Source: Cordia subcordata (taxonomy: Eukaryota; Streptophyta; Magnoliopsida; Boraginales; Cordiaceae). Taken from it: 64,000 bases of DNA. Positions 10,038 through 21,033 of this stretch are shown piece by piece. The notes beneath the pieces are model-generated. The model searched no databases, was not told the origin of the DNA, and saw only the letters and a program-made list of their open reading frames with translations. The stretch's first letter is position 1. Every line of letters starts with the position of its first letter. Location of the stretch: positions 12,498,501 through 12,562,500 of the forward strand of contig JAPTOF010000010.1 of the NCBI GenBank assembly GCA_028554755.1, written 5' to 3'. A program made the position numbers and the translations under genes.

Positions 10038-11760
10038 TTGAGGAAATTTGAAGATTTATTGACTAGCTTTGATTTGGAGATCTTAGAGCATAAATGTATA
10101 GCTTCTACCTCCATAGTTGAGGATTCCATGGCTGATAAGTCACTTGAGGTTGTTCCTTCTAGTCTTGATTCTAGTGATGTATCCATTGATAATGTTAAAG
10201 TTGAGCCTAGCCCATCTTTCAAGCTCAAACCTCTTCCTGACCAATTAAGGAATGCTTTCCTAGGCCCTAGTGAGACCCTTCCAATTATCATAGCTTCTGA
10301 TCTTTCTAGAGAGCATGAGGAGCGTCTCTTAGAGGTTCTTAGGAAACATAGGAAGGGGAAAATTAATGATTTGGAAGGAATCGACCCTTCAGTTTGCATG
10401 CATCATATTCACCTTGAGGATGGAGTCATTCCTTCTAGGGAGATGCAACGAAGGCTAAACCTACATATGAGTGAAATAGTTAAGAAAGAGATAACTAAGC
10501 TCTTAAATGCAGGCATCATTTATCCAATCTCTGATAGTGAATGGGTTAGCCCAGTTCAAGTGGTCCCTAAGAAGTCTGGGATCACAGTTGTAAAGAATGA
10601 GAGAGGAGAGCTTATCTTCACACGTACTCTCATGGGTTAGAGAGTTTGTATTGACTATAGGAAGCTCAACACCAAAACTACGAAGGATTATTTCCTATTG
10701 CCTTTTCTAGACCAGATTTTAGATAGAGTGGCTGAGCATAGCTACTATTGTTTTCTAGATGGCTATTTGGGTCATAATCAGATCCTCGTGTTTCCTGAGG
10801 ACCAAGAGAAGACCACCTTTACTTACCCCTATGGCACTTTTGCCCATAGGAGAATGCCCTTCTGTCTATGTAATGCCCTAGTAACGTTTCAGAGGTGTAT
10901 GATGGCCATTTTTAGTGCTATGATTGAGAGACATTTAGAGATCTTTATGGATAACTTCTCAGCCTTTGGGGATAGTTTTGATGAGTGCTTGAACCACCTT
11001 TCCTTAGTCTTAGACTGTTGTGTAGAGAAGAACTTAGTGTTAAGTTGGGAGAAATCCCACTTCATGGTACAACGAGGGATTGTTTTGGGTCATGTGGTTT
11101 CATCTAGTGGCATTCAAGTTGACCCAGCTAAGGTAGAATTAATAGAGAAGTTGCCTGTCCTTAAGTATGTTAAGGATGTTCGATCTTTTCGAGGGCATGC
11201 AAGATTCTACCGTAGGTTCATTAAGGATTTTAGCCATATTGCATGTCCCTTGTCTAAGCTCTTAGCAAAAGATGTCTTCTTTGAGTTTAATAATGAGTGT
11301 GTTAGAACTTTTGATAGGCTTAAATCCTTATTGTCCACTTTCCCAATCATCCAATCGCCTAACTACAGTCTCCCATTCGAGGTTATGTGTGATGTATCCG
11401 ATTATGCAATCGGAGCTGTCTTAGGTCAACAGCGAGATTAGTTGCCCCATGTAGTGTATTGTACTAGTAAGACTCTTGATGAAGCCCAAAAGAACTACAC
11501 CATCACAGAATAAGAGCTTTTAGCAGTTTTCTTCTCGCTTGACAAATTTAAGTTGTATATCCTAGGTTCTAAAGTGATTGGCTACACTAATCATGTGGAA
11601 TTGAGGTATTTGTTAGCTAAGAAAGAATCTATGCTTGATTAGGTAGTTACTCCTTCTTCAAGAGTTTGACATTGAAATCCGAGATAAGAAGGGTTGTGAG
11701 AATTTAGTTGCAGATCACCTTTCCTGTCTTGTTAGTGAGTCTTCTATTGATCCATCCCCG
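10038..11760 (+). pseudogene. Athila reverse transcriptase and RNase H, broken
   Basis: 10038-10637 encodes the region before RT and the RT N-terminus (CMHHIHLEDGVIPSREMQRR, EWVSPVQVVPKKSG). A TAG at 10638-10640 replaces the Trp of the usual GWRVCIDYRKLN. The next frame (10698-11441) holds LDGYLGHNQI, YGTFAHRRMPFCLCNA and the catalytic box, which here is FMDN (10944-10955) instead of FMDD. The tether and connection regions follow (SFRGHARFYRRFIKDFS). RNase H begins with VMCDVSDYAIGAVLGQQ, then TAG, and continues as YCTSKTLDEAQKNYTITE with further stops. Both the stops and the Asp-to-Asn change would inactivate it. Confidence 0.8.
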
Positions 11761-12980
11761 TTCATGATTCATTTTCTGATGAGAAATTGTTTGCCATCTC
11801 TTATCACACACCATGGTTTACTCACATTGTCAATTATCTAGCCACAGGATGTTTTCCCTCTCATTAGGAAAAGAGAGAGAGAGAGGTTTCTAGCACAAGT
11901 GAGATATTTCTTTAGGAAGATCCCTATCTTTTTAAGGTGTATGCAGATCAAATGATTCATCGGTGTGTGCCCGAGGATGAATTTGAAAGCGTGTTGAATA
12001 TGTGTCACGATGAGGGGTATGGAAGTCATTTTAGATGTCAACAATTTGGGTCCATCTCTAGGAGAAACATGCTGCCTTTATCCCCTATTCTTCCATGTAA
12101 GCTATTTGATGTTTGAGGTATAGATTTCATAGGTCCATTTCCACCTTCCTTTGGGTATCAATATAGTTTAGCGGCCGTAGACTATGTGTCAAAGTGGGTA
12201 GAGGCTATCCCCACACATACTAATGATTATAGGATAATGATTAAATTCATTAAGGAGAACATTTTTCTCTAGATTTGGAGTTCCTAGGGTCTTGATTAAT
12301 GATGGAGGTTTGCAATTTCGCCTTAGGACTTTAGGCGCCTTGTTGAGGAGATATTCGGTTACCTATAAGATTGCTCCCCTTAACCACCCATAGACTAATA
12401 GATAAGTAGAGGTGTCTAATAGGGAGATCAAGCATATCTTAGAGAAAATGGTTAGGCCTGATAGGATAGATTGGTCTATTAGATTGAATGATGCTTTGTG
12501 GCTTACCGTATCGCCTATAAGACTCCCATTGGTATGTCTCTGTATAGATTGGTCTATGGGAAAGCTTGTCATTTGTTGGTAGAACTTGCACATAGGGCTT
12601 ATTGGGCCATCAAGGCCTTAAACTTTGATATGGCAAAAGCAGATGAGAAAAGGAAGCTTGACCTACCAAAGTTGGAGGAACTTAGACTCGAGACGTATGA
12701 GAACGCCAAACTTTATAAGGATAGGATGAAGAGAATTCATGATAAACACGTTCTTAAGAAAACATTCTCTCCCTTCGATAAAGTTTGGTTGTTTAACTCA
12801 CATTTGAAGCTCTTTCCAGGTAAACTCAAATCAAGATTGGATGGTCCGTATGAAGTATTGGTGGCCTACCCTTCCGGAGCAGTCAAGATCAAGGACTTGA
12901 AGAATGGCCGAGAGGTGACAGTGAATCAACAATGCTTAAAGCATGCATACGATCCGAGCATGGTTAATGTGAAGGTTTAG
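11761..12980 (+). pseudogene. Athila integrase, broken
   Basis: The integrase core is recognisable in pieces: GIDFIGPFPPSFGYQYSLAA and VDYVSKWVEAIPTHTND at about 12118-12225, then a badly decayed stretch to 12420. REIKHILEKMVRPDRIDW follows at about 12421-12475. The C-terminal part (12498-12980) is open and reads [20 protein letters not shown], then [20 protein letters not shown] and [20 protein letters not shown], the GKL-type C-terminal fold. The HHCC zinc region is only hinted at. At least five stops or frameshifts separate the parts. Confidence 0.75.
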
Positions 12981-14406
12981 TGCTTCAGGATCCCATTTAT
13001 GGAGGTTGAAGATGAGTTGGTGATTGCCTGGCTGACCCGTGGTGGTTAGCGCTACAAGGAGGCAACCTAGGTTCAATTTTGCACTTGTTTATTTTCATTT
13101 GTTTCTTTCTTTTTCCTCCACCCACACCAAAGTGTTGAATCCTAATCCTTTGTCCCATAAGATACATTGTTGTTTATTATTGCATGTATCAATGCAAGCT
13201 TGCATAAGCAATGCTACTAACCTTATTTTCTTTGTGAGTATTGATGGTTTATGAGTCACAAGGTTAGTAGTTTGATGATTTATCATTGGCATGGAGAGCT
13301 TTAAAGACAACGCAAGGTTGTGTATATCCTTTCTCCACTTGTTCCCCATTTTCTACTCCATCCCCATCACCTATACTTGTTTTGTGATGCCAATTTGCTT
13401 GTTTATGTGCTTGGCTCTCTTTGCTTGAGGACAAGCAAAGTTTAGGTTGAGGGTGGAGGGGTTTGGTCTTATTGTTTTATGTTTTCTTAGGGTAGATTGC
13501 ATTATTTGGTAAAAAAATGGTGAAAATTTTTCAATTCTAAGGCATATAGAGTCATTTGTTTCTTTGTTGATCATTATGTTGGCTATTGTAATTGCCCTAT
13601 TGATTTGTGAATATGAGTAGCATTGTAGGGAAGTGAATGGAGTGGTTTGAAAACTGAGTCTTGGAGGGGATGTCCTTGAAAGTTTTAGGGAGTGAGGACC
13701 TTTAAGAATGTCCCTTGTAGCCACCACATAGCTTGGTAGGAAAGAGTAATTGAAAAAGGGATGTTGATGTAAGTGTCCCTTCCTTGATTGGTTCTTTTCT
13801 ATATGCCTTTATCTTTCTTTTTCTTTTCTTTTTGTGTATATACAGTGCAAAGTATGAAAAAAAAATTCAAAAAAAATTGAAAAAGGTAGAAATGGTGCAA
13901 AAAGATGAGAAAAGAAGTTGAAAACTTGAAAACAATTGGAAAAGAGAAAAAGCCAAAGGCACCAAAAAGTTTTATGAATAAGTGCATAAATGACACAATG
14001 TCAACTTAGCAAGCTATCCTCTTTGTATATACGTTAATAAGGCTTTTTATAAGCCATTGTGTGTGCATATTCTCTCTCTTCTTGTCTTTAAGGCTTTGTG
14101 CATATTGGGGAGGCCATGTTAGTTAAGGGGGCACGAAATATCACCTTTTGTCTGCATGAGTTGGAATCCTAGACTTGTGGTGGCTTGGCTACTTGGGAAG
14201 TTCCCACGAGGTACGAGGCCCTTTATAAGTAGAGAAAGGATCCTAAAAGGCTTGAGGATCTCTCCACAACAGGAACGCTCCCTTCATGCTTCTTAAGCTA
14301 ACCTTGATAATGAGTCAATCCTTTAGGTAACCTTTTGCATCGGCTTTAGGAATAAAGTTAAGATTGGGCTTGCTTGGGGACAAGCAAGGAAAAGGTATAG
14401 GGGTGT
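12981..14406 (+). other. Athila 3' internal non-coding region with two PPT-like sites
   Basis: No env-like third ORF, as carried by some Athila elements, is recognisable here. Two similar purine-rich motifs occur: one at about 13420-13465 (TTGAGGACAAGCAAAG, then GAGGGTGGAGGGG) and one at about 14370-14404 (TTGGGGACAAGCAAGG, then AAAGGTATAGGGG). The second lies directly before the LTR and is the probable polypurine tract. A-rich and T-rich stretches lie at 13790-13930. Confidence 0.6.
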
Positions 14407-16195
14407 TGATGTGTTATGTTTTTGTGTGTATTTGTGGTGTTATTTGCCTATGTTTAAGAGGTATTTTGAGCCCTAAGAGATGCATTAGTATAGTACATAT
14501 ACTAGAGTTAGGCTGAAGCGTAACCAAATGTACATAGTTGAGTTTAAAGACAAACACTACACTAATGCATGCTTATTTCTCGTGTTTGGTAAAGTTAGGT
14601 CAAAATCTCGGGACTTGAATTGATGGAGAATCGATATTGGAGTCAAGCCCGATGTGTTTGGGATGTGGGAGAAGCATGAAAAGAGCTTTTGGGGGCAACC
14701 AGGTGACGAAAAGAGCAACCGGGACGAAACGAACACAACAAGAGAAAATTGGCTAGCTTCTAACCTGGTTGGTCAACCCCTCCTCCCAAGGTTGGTCGAC
14801 AAACCTAAGCGACCAGCCACAATAGAGAGCAAGCCTTTTTGGGCTAGTCGACCTGCCAAGGCCCCCGGCTGGACGCAAATGCTGCATTATTTAAGCTCTT
14901 TTTTAGCCTTTTTGAAGTAGATTTTAAAACCCTTTTTTAGCTTTCCTTCACACACCCACCCACCTCCAATACACACACTAACACACACACCAACCTAGAG
15001 TCAAGTTAATTTTGGAGGGTTACAATATCATTTGGTGAGGATTTGCTCAAATTTGTAAAGAAACAAACAAGGATGGAAAGGGAGATTTCTATAACCTCTT
15101 TCATTCTTACCTTTTTCATGATTGAGTGGATGATTTAGGGTGCCTAAACTTGTGTAATAGGATGATTATCATACTTTTTGTTATGGGATTCTACTGGCTT
15201 GTATATATATACATACTTTGTTCTTATGTTGAGAATCTTTATATCATTTCATGTCTTTATGTTTGATGTAATGCTTGAATGGGTTGTATGTATATAGATT
15301 GGGTTGTATTTGCTATAGAACACTTCTAATCCTTAGATTATGCATGTCTATGTGTGTGATTATGGATAATATGAAGTGGGTTGGTTCTATTCATGTCTAT
15401 GTGAGTATGAAACATGCTTTATAATGAATACATGCTCAAATATTGCTACATGTTGATGCTTAAATATTCCCAATAGCGTAAATCAAACTTGCTTGTGTTT
15501 GTATCGTCGATAGGACATCATATTCACAATGCCTTACCTTCGAATATGTAGGTTTGCACTATTAATGTCCAAATCATCTTTTGTGTCCCTGAATGACAAT
15601 ACTTAAGTTATGACTAGTCTAGATCGAGTCCCCTTTAGCTTTAAATCTAGCTAACAGTTTAGGATCTAAGGTAGGTTCGCTCTAAGACACCTAAATAACT
15701 CCCTAGTCCCTCCTATGGCTTTAGGTATATAAGGACCATGCCATAGCTCTAAGTGTCCACGCTTAGGGACGAACCCGCATCGAGTCCTAGGGTGTAATTA
15801 GGATACTAGTTAATTGCTTCGTATTAGAAGCACCATTTAGTAAGCCAATTCCCGAATCCCATAGCATTAAGTTTGAGAGTTGCCGGTTTACAAGTGTAGG
15901 TCACCCTGTCTCGTTCCCATAGGTTTAATCCCCCTATATTAGCTTAGTTCTTGTCTTTTCCTTTCTAGTATTCATAGTGTAGTCTCTTCGTTTCCCTCCT
16001 AGCTCCTGTTAATCCAAAAACACCAAAAATATGTGTAGTCTAGGTTTTCTTTTCGGCACTTTCTAGGACACCAAGCATAGGATTCATTTCACAACAATAG
16101 TCTCCCTGTGGTTTGACACCTGCATTAGTACCCCTATATTGTGCGATCCGTATGCTTGCGGGACCTTTAAGGCTTGCAACTTCAAGGGCACATCA
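14407..16195 (+). repeat. Athila 3' LTR (1789 bp)
   Basis: The LTR starts TGATGTG right after the polypurine tract and ends CACATCA, a perfect 7-bp inverted terminus. The length suits Athila LTRs. R1 sequence begins immediately after it at 16196. A TATATATATACAT run at about 15200 could be the LTR TATA region. No second LTR is present for comparison. Confidence 0.75.
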
Positions 16196-16339
16196 GAAGC
16201 CTAGACCTCTCAAGCATGCAGGACACACTCAATCCACAATGAATCAATCAAACAATTAATTAAATTGCATTATGAAATATACAGTAAACTAAGCTTATCA
16301 GGAAATCCCAATTTTTAAAAGTGTACAATTATAGGGTAC
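16196..16339. repeat. R1 repeat, copy D (right end only)
   Basis: This segment matches the last about 145 bp of the R1 repeat (AAGCCTAGACCTCT... to ATTATAGGGTAC). It begins exactly where the Athila LTR ends, so the Athila element was probably inserted in an R1 copy whose left part has since been lost. Unlike copies A and B it is not followed by a CACTA terminus. Confidence 0.7.
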
Positions 16340-17146
16340 ATATCTCTCTAACCATAACTAAACCGGGTGTTCCTATATCAATCCAGGGTAAGGCAGCTCT
16401 TCCTACTATAAATAAAGCAAGGGAGGTAAAATGATTCTATTTCCCTGATCTACTCCACTATACATACAGCGTTCAAATTGGTACAATAATGTCAAATTTT
16501 AAAATATTCTGATAAAGCTAATCTTATCACAAACATCTAACATGCAATCTCAATTATGATCGCTATCTAAAACTCTGCTCCAATTATTGATATACATTAT
16601 GTTCACTAAAAGATCTCAAATTACATCTACACTTACCAGGCCCTGCAAGACAGAATTAATAGATTGAGCAAGAGTATTGTTAAATCTCAAGGAGGTGTCA
16701 CTTTTTAACTTTGTAAAGCCAATAGAAATTGGAAAAAGTCCAGCACAATATACCGGTCTCTTTGAGCCTACTACAATGGATAAATGGCATTTTCAATTAC
16801 AGACGTAATCAAGAAATTGAGAATTTTTTTTAATAGAAGTGAGGCAGCACTCCCAAAATTTTATTAATGAATCAAATAAAAATATATGATAGGAGATAGA
16901 CCAAACCAATGCCTTCTATTTCTACTCCTATTTGCTACGGTTGACAGGCCAACCGTTACAAAATAATGCAATGCAACCTAGGGGATAGAATGCAATTCCA
17001 TCCCTAGTATAAGATACCTAATGGAAAAGCAAAAAATGAGGTGATACTATCACCTTTACAATAATTCCAGCTAGAAACAAAAGCTTAACTCATAAATACA
17101 CAATACCAATCTTTTCGCAACAAATGACGCCTCTCAATTGTCTCCA
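16340..17146. other. intergenic, no gene recognised
   Basis: AT-rich sequence without a supported reading frame. A GAGGCAGCACTCCCAAAATT stretch near 16840 has the look of a repeat end but could not be classified. Confidence 0.4.
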
Positions 17147-17298
17147 ATCCCACATCGATTTATACTGAAATTTATGTGCGCTTTATAATGGTTTGGGTTC
17201 ACTATTATTGTCATTACGGGCTTAAGTATTTTAAGTTAGCTGATTAGGCTCAACTTGGTGGCAACTAGTAGCTGGACTTGAGTCGTTACAATATTTTT
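17147..17298 (+). promoter_or_regulatory. USE-TATA cassette followed by a T5 stop: candidate Pol III unit or promoter-bearing repeat
   Basis: ATCCCACATCG at 17147-17157 is a perfect match to the plant snRNA upstream sequence element RTCCCACATCG. A TATA-like TTTATAAT follows at 17182-17189, 24 nt downstream, which is the spacing used by plant RNA polymerase III snRNA genes (Pol II types use about ten more). A run of five T residues lies at 17294-17298. An expected transcript of about 80 nt (from about 17215) contains GGCTCAA, which can pair with TTGAGTC around an internal loop. It is not U6, U3 or any other snRNA I recognise. The region also resembles short plant repeats carrying CCCACATCG, so a repeat with a fossil promoter is equally likely. 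Confidence 0.35.
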
Positions 17299-17685
17299 CG
17301 TATGTGGACTTGTTAATGTCATATGTTGCTGTTTCATATATGTACGCTTGTTTAGTAAGGATGAGTTTTCGCATTTTGCAATGGATTTGCACCCAATCGT
17401 AGGAGTTTTTTCTGCAGGCAATTTGATATTTGCTGTACGTTTAGGTTAAATTTTCAAATACTAGACCTTCACTAAATTAAATATATAAACTAGGGTCAAA
17501 TATAGAAGGCTATAAACATAATTAGTTAGATAGAGAGCTTACTGTGACCTTCATGAAACGCAACTCAAAGTCAAGCCTCACAAGCTGCATCTAAAGTTTT
17601 TGGCTTGATCTCTTTCACGTTATTACCAAAGTTTGCTACAAATAATTTATGCATCAATAAAACAATCATCACCCTCTTTGGGTCC
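17299..17685. other. upstream region of the proline-rich protein pseudogene
   Basis: No gene recognised. This AT-rich sequence leads into the TATA box at 17686. Confidence 0.4.
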
Positions 17686-17692
17686 TATAAAA
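17686..17692 (+). promoter_or_regulatory. TATA box of the HyPRP pseudogene
   Basis: TATAAAA lies 98 nt upstream of the ATG at 17791. That leaves room for a transcription start near 17720 and a leader of about 70 nt. Confidence 0.6.
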
Positions 17693-17790
17693 GGCAAGCT
17701 CCCCTACAAATCATGTCATCATAGGAAATCTCCAACCTCTTAAACAATATTTGATACTCCATCCTCGAAGAATTAATTAGCTTTTGAGAG

Positions 17791-18158
17791 ATGGCTTCTA
17801 AGACCACTAATTCAATTGCTCTCTTCCTCACTCTAAACCTTCTCTTCTTTTCTCTTGAAAGTGCACATGCCACTAGTCCATATCCCAACCCTTCGAAAGC
17901 CACTTGCCCAATAGATGCACTACAATTGGGTGTGTGTGCCAACTTGCTTGATGGTTTGCTTGGTGTTACCATTGGTAAACCACCAGTACAACCATGTTTC
18001 TCTCTTACTGAAAGTCTTGTGGACCTTGAGGCAACTGTTTGTCTTTGCATTGCCATCGAAGCTAATGTTTAGGAATCAATCTTGACATTCCTCTTTCTCT
18101 CAGCTTACTTCTCAATGCATGTGGAAAAAAGGTTCCATCTGGCTGGCAATGTGCTTAA
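17791..18158 (+). pseudogene. hybrid proline-rich / 8-cysteine (DC2.15-like) secreted protein, frameshifted
   Basis: The open frame starts at ATG 17791 with a hydrophobic signal peptide (about residues 1-27, SALFLTLNLLFF-type core ending SAHA) and a very short proline-containing linker (SPYPNPSKA). It then enters the 8-cysteine domain of the HyPRP/lipid-transfer superfamily: Cys39 and Cys49 (CPIDALQLGVC), Cys69, and Cys84/Cys86 (CLC). TAG stops it after residue 93. The missing tail is in the next frame from 18069 to TAA 18158: [20 protein letters not shown], then KVPSGWQCA. One lost T at about 18067-18070 therefore explains the stop. The normally invariant CC pair is Cys69-Phe70, so one disulfide partner is also gone. 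Such proteins are secreted to the cell wall. The gene is single-exon, as usual for the family. Confidence 0.85.
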
Positions 18159-18974
18159 ACATCCATGTTTTCTTTCACTTCATGGTTTTGCTCCTTCTTC
18201 AACATTGGATTTCTACTTCAATGGACTCTGTTTTAGTGGTGTACTTTTAGTTAATTTTTTTCTTTTTTGTTACAAATTTGAACTGGCCATACTTTGTTTG
18301 AAACTAAAAAAAATAAATAAATGTATTATCGACTATGGTTATGAAAAATTCACAAATTTTCGTTGGCAGAATTCATCCTAGTTGTCCAAATAATCTTAAA
18401 TATCACATATAATAGTATACCGTTGCTTCTAATTTCGTTTGATATAAGTCAAACATAATCAGTCAAATTGAACCATCTAATATTCCCTAACATTGTATTC
18501 TATGGTTTTCATACTTTATATAGATAATATATGGGGGTTGTTTTCACTATTGCCGTTTATGACCCTATGCTAAACCCTTATGACTTATAAATGGTTAAAG
18601 GTATAACTTAAAGCAACAAGGAGAGTTCCGAGAAACCATTAACCACTTAAGTGCTAGTGAAAAGATAGAGGGATGTTGACATTATAGATTATCACAAAAC
18701 ATAGATTACACGATCAAAGGGGAGTTCCAGAGTCAAAATTTACTCAATTCAATGGTTTCAAATATGTAAAGTTAAGGACTGTAACTATTGAGATACATCG
18801 TATCACTTGACGATCAAGGCTACTCTTCGTACAAAGTACATAGAAGTATTAAAGTAATTATGTAGGTATCTTGCAGCACTCCCTCAAGCAACGTAATCTT
18901 TTATTTTTTATTATTTACATTGTAATAACGTAAAAATAAATTCTACAAATATAAATCAATAATAACAGCATACA
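18159..18974. other. 3' flank and intergenic sequence
   Basis: Contains the presumed 3' untranslated region of the proline-rich pseudogene, then AT-rich sequence in which nothing further was recognised. Confidence 0.4.
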
Positions 18975-20040
18975 TTATATTTCTTGAAATGTGGCACCCC
19001 CATAAGTTATTTCTTCAATTTTTTATTTTATTTTTACCATTAACATCATTTTTTAATTTTAATGAATAGCGTTACAACTACATAAAAAAAATTGAGACTA
19101 AATAGTACTAATCTGTGAATATTTAGATGAAAAGAAATATATATCTTTGATAATTTGATAGATTATTTTCTCAATAAAACTACTTGACAATAACTAAATC
19201 TTACAATACATAAATCTAAACAAGTATTAAAATAATTGAGTTTGTGTGTCATATGGCACCCCTGAATTCATTCAATTTATAAATTTTATTATACTTTTTA
19301 AAGATAAGGGATGTAAATATGAAAATTAATATTAATTACATGAATTATAATTAGATCTAGCACGCAGTCACTTGCTTCTTTAATTTTTGAAATTTATTTT
19401 TTTTAATTGTTACAACTATTTTTTATCCATCTTGCTCCGCCCCGCCTGCTATATAGGTTTATTTATTACTTTTAATATATCCTTTTATATTTTTGTATAA
19501 ACATTATATCATTATATTTATATTTTTAATATATTTTAATATAAACTTTATATCATTAGATGCCCCTTTGGTTTACTAGTAAAAGATAACTTTTTTATTG
19601 TGTTCTTATGTTTTAGTATCATTTAGAAAAAAATTAATGTTATTAACTTTGTTGACAGGTATTCCATAAAGTGAGATGAGGTTTTTTCATCCAACAGAGG
19701 TGAAGATGGTAGTGAGAGTTCACCCTAGTACCAAGTATATGGTAAGGGTACCGGTAAGAGTTTCATCAATAGGTGCGGAGTAGGGATAAGCAACCCCCAT
19801 CCCGACCTCTCTTTATTCCCACCTCTACTTAAAAGTTATTGTTACCCTCCCAAAACTCACTTAACCAAACCTCCGCTCAACAACTTTCATTCACCTAAGA
19901 AGCCTAGACCTCTTAATTGCAGGACACTCTCAATCCACAATGAATCAATCAAAAAGTTAATTAAGTTGCATTATGAAATATACAATACACTAAGCTTATT
20001 AGGAAATCCCAATCTTTAAAAATGTACTATTATAGGATAC
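18975..20040. repeat. unnamed dispersed repeat R1, copy C
   Basis: This copy is collinear with copies A and B from TTATATTTCTTGAAATGTGG to TATTATAGGATAC, with more divergence and no Tat or CACTA sequence at its borders. It therefore gives the best view of the repeat's natural ends, roughly 1.06 kb. The GTGTCATATG motif appears as GTGTCATATGGCACCCC near 19245. Confidence 0.75.
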
Positions 20041-20169
20041 CTGATTGCAGCACGCAGAGATTTTTAAGAATATGGAGGGAAAATTGGGGTTTTGAAAGCA
20101 ATATAGCCATCAAAGGAGGAATCACGTTACAGGAAGGAAGCGACACAAGCTTGTTCACTTCCTTCGGTA
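20041..20169. other. SINE insertion host sequence, left side
   Basis: No gene recognised. With 20489-21028 it forms the pre-insertion locus interrupted by the SINE. Confidence 0.4.
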
Positions 20170-20188
20170 GGGCTTCTTCCACGTTGTT
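20170..20188. repeat. 19-bp target-site duplication, left
   Basis: GGGCTTCTTCCACGTTGTT is repeated exactly at 20470-20488 on the other side of the SINE. Confidence 0.9.
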
Positions 20189-20469
20189 AGGTTTCTTTTT
20201 TTTTTTTTTTTTTTGATAATTTTAGGAAACATTCTCACCCATCCAATCTACAGTACATAGCGAAGATTAGTAATGCCCTAATGGGCCCGACGCACCAGTG
20301 TCCTACCATCGGCCAAATAGATAGATATTAACCAAAACTTATGGGATGCAACAGCCTGCCACATACACCAAATAAGTCAAGAGTCTAATTTCGAGAGTAG
20401 TTAGCAAGACTCAAACTCGCAATCTCAAGAACGTACCGTCTGCCACTTACCGATGGAGCTACTCCTTGG
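20189..20469 (-). mobile_element. tRNA-derived SINE (281 bp)
   Basis: On the minus strand the element begins near 20469 with a tRNA-like head. Box A resembles GTAGCTCCATCGGTAAGTGG (about 20461-20441), and box B is GCGAGTTTGAGTCTTGC (20420-20404), close to the GWTCRANNC consensus. A tRNA-unrelated body follows, then a poly(A) tail (a T run at 20195-20214 on the plus strand). Perfect 19-bp target-site duplications flank it. Structure, promoter boxes, tail and long TSD together identify a retroposed SINE mobilised by LINE machinery. Confidence 0.85.
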
Positions 20470-20488
20470 GGGCTTCTTCCACGTTGTT
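20470..20488. repeat. 19-bp target-site duplication, right
   Basis: Exact copy of 20170-20188. Confidence 0.9.
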
Positions 20489-21028
20489 TTAGTTGATATA
20501 GCTGTTGTTGCTGCTTAAGTCCTCACTGGCATGTGGTTCTTAATGGATTATCTTGCACGATTTCCACAAATGGCGCCAAACAGATGTGGTTAGGAACTAG
20601 TTACTCCAAGCTAAATGTTGATCCAAATCTTCAAGTTGTCGATGGTAAGAATCCCTACACAGCTACACGAATTATAAGCCGATCTGGTGTCGGCTAAAAA
20701 CTTTTCAATGGTCAAATTAAAAAGCTATTTTAAGATATCTTGTATATGGTATTTATAGGATTCTAATAACATTATCTTTAAGAAAATTGTGTAATCTATA
20801 AGGTATGTAGGGAGGTCGAGTGGTGTTATATATTACAAGTTACAGTATACTTAAGTATTCAACATCTATTATCAAGAGGCTCATGGAGTGACACCGTCGG
20901 AAATCACAGCAATATATTAGAGACTATATATTAGATTATGATGATTATGATCTCTTCAACCAAACTCATTGATGTTCTTTTTTGAATTTTCATAATGGCC
21001 AACGCAAAATATCAACACTACCATTGTA
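20489..21028. other. intergenic between SINE and Copia 1
   Basis: No gene recognised. The sequence ends with the GAAAT target site used by Copia element 1. Confidence 0.4.
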
Positions 21029-21033
21029 GAAAT

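Larger units (their letters stand above)
9295..16195 (+). mobile_element. 5'-truncated Athila-lineage Ty3/Gypsy element
   Basis: The order is end of gag, protease, reverse transcriptase, RNase H, integrase, a long non-coding stretch and a 1.79-kb 3' LTR. The 5' LTR and most of gag are absent; position 9295 enters directly into gag. Protein motifs ([49 protein letters not shown]) and the large LTR point to the Athila lineage. In-frame stops and frameshifts occur throughout. The element lies between CACTA copy B and R1 copy D. Confidence 0.8.

Noticed and set aside
12981..14406. Athila env-like ORF
   Set aside because: No frame of useful length or with a membrane-protein pattern is present between the integrase and the LTR.
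17147..17298. U6, U3 or another canonical snRNA gene
   Set aside because: The promoter spacing fits, but the downstream sequence does not match the start of any plant snRNA I know.
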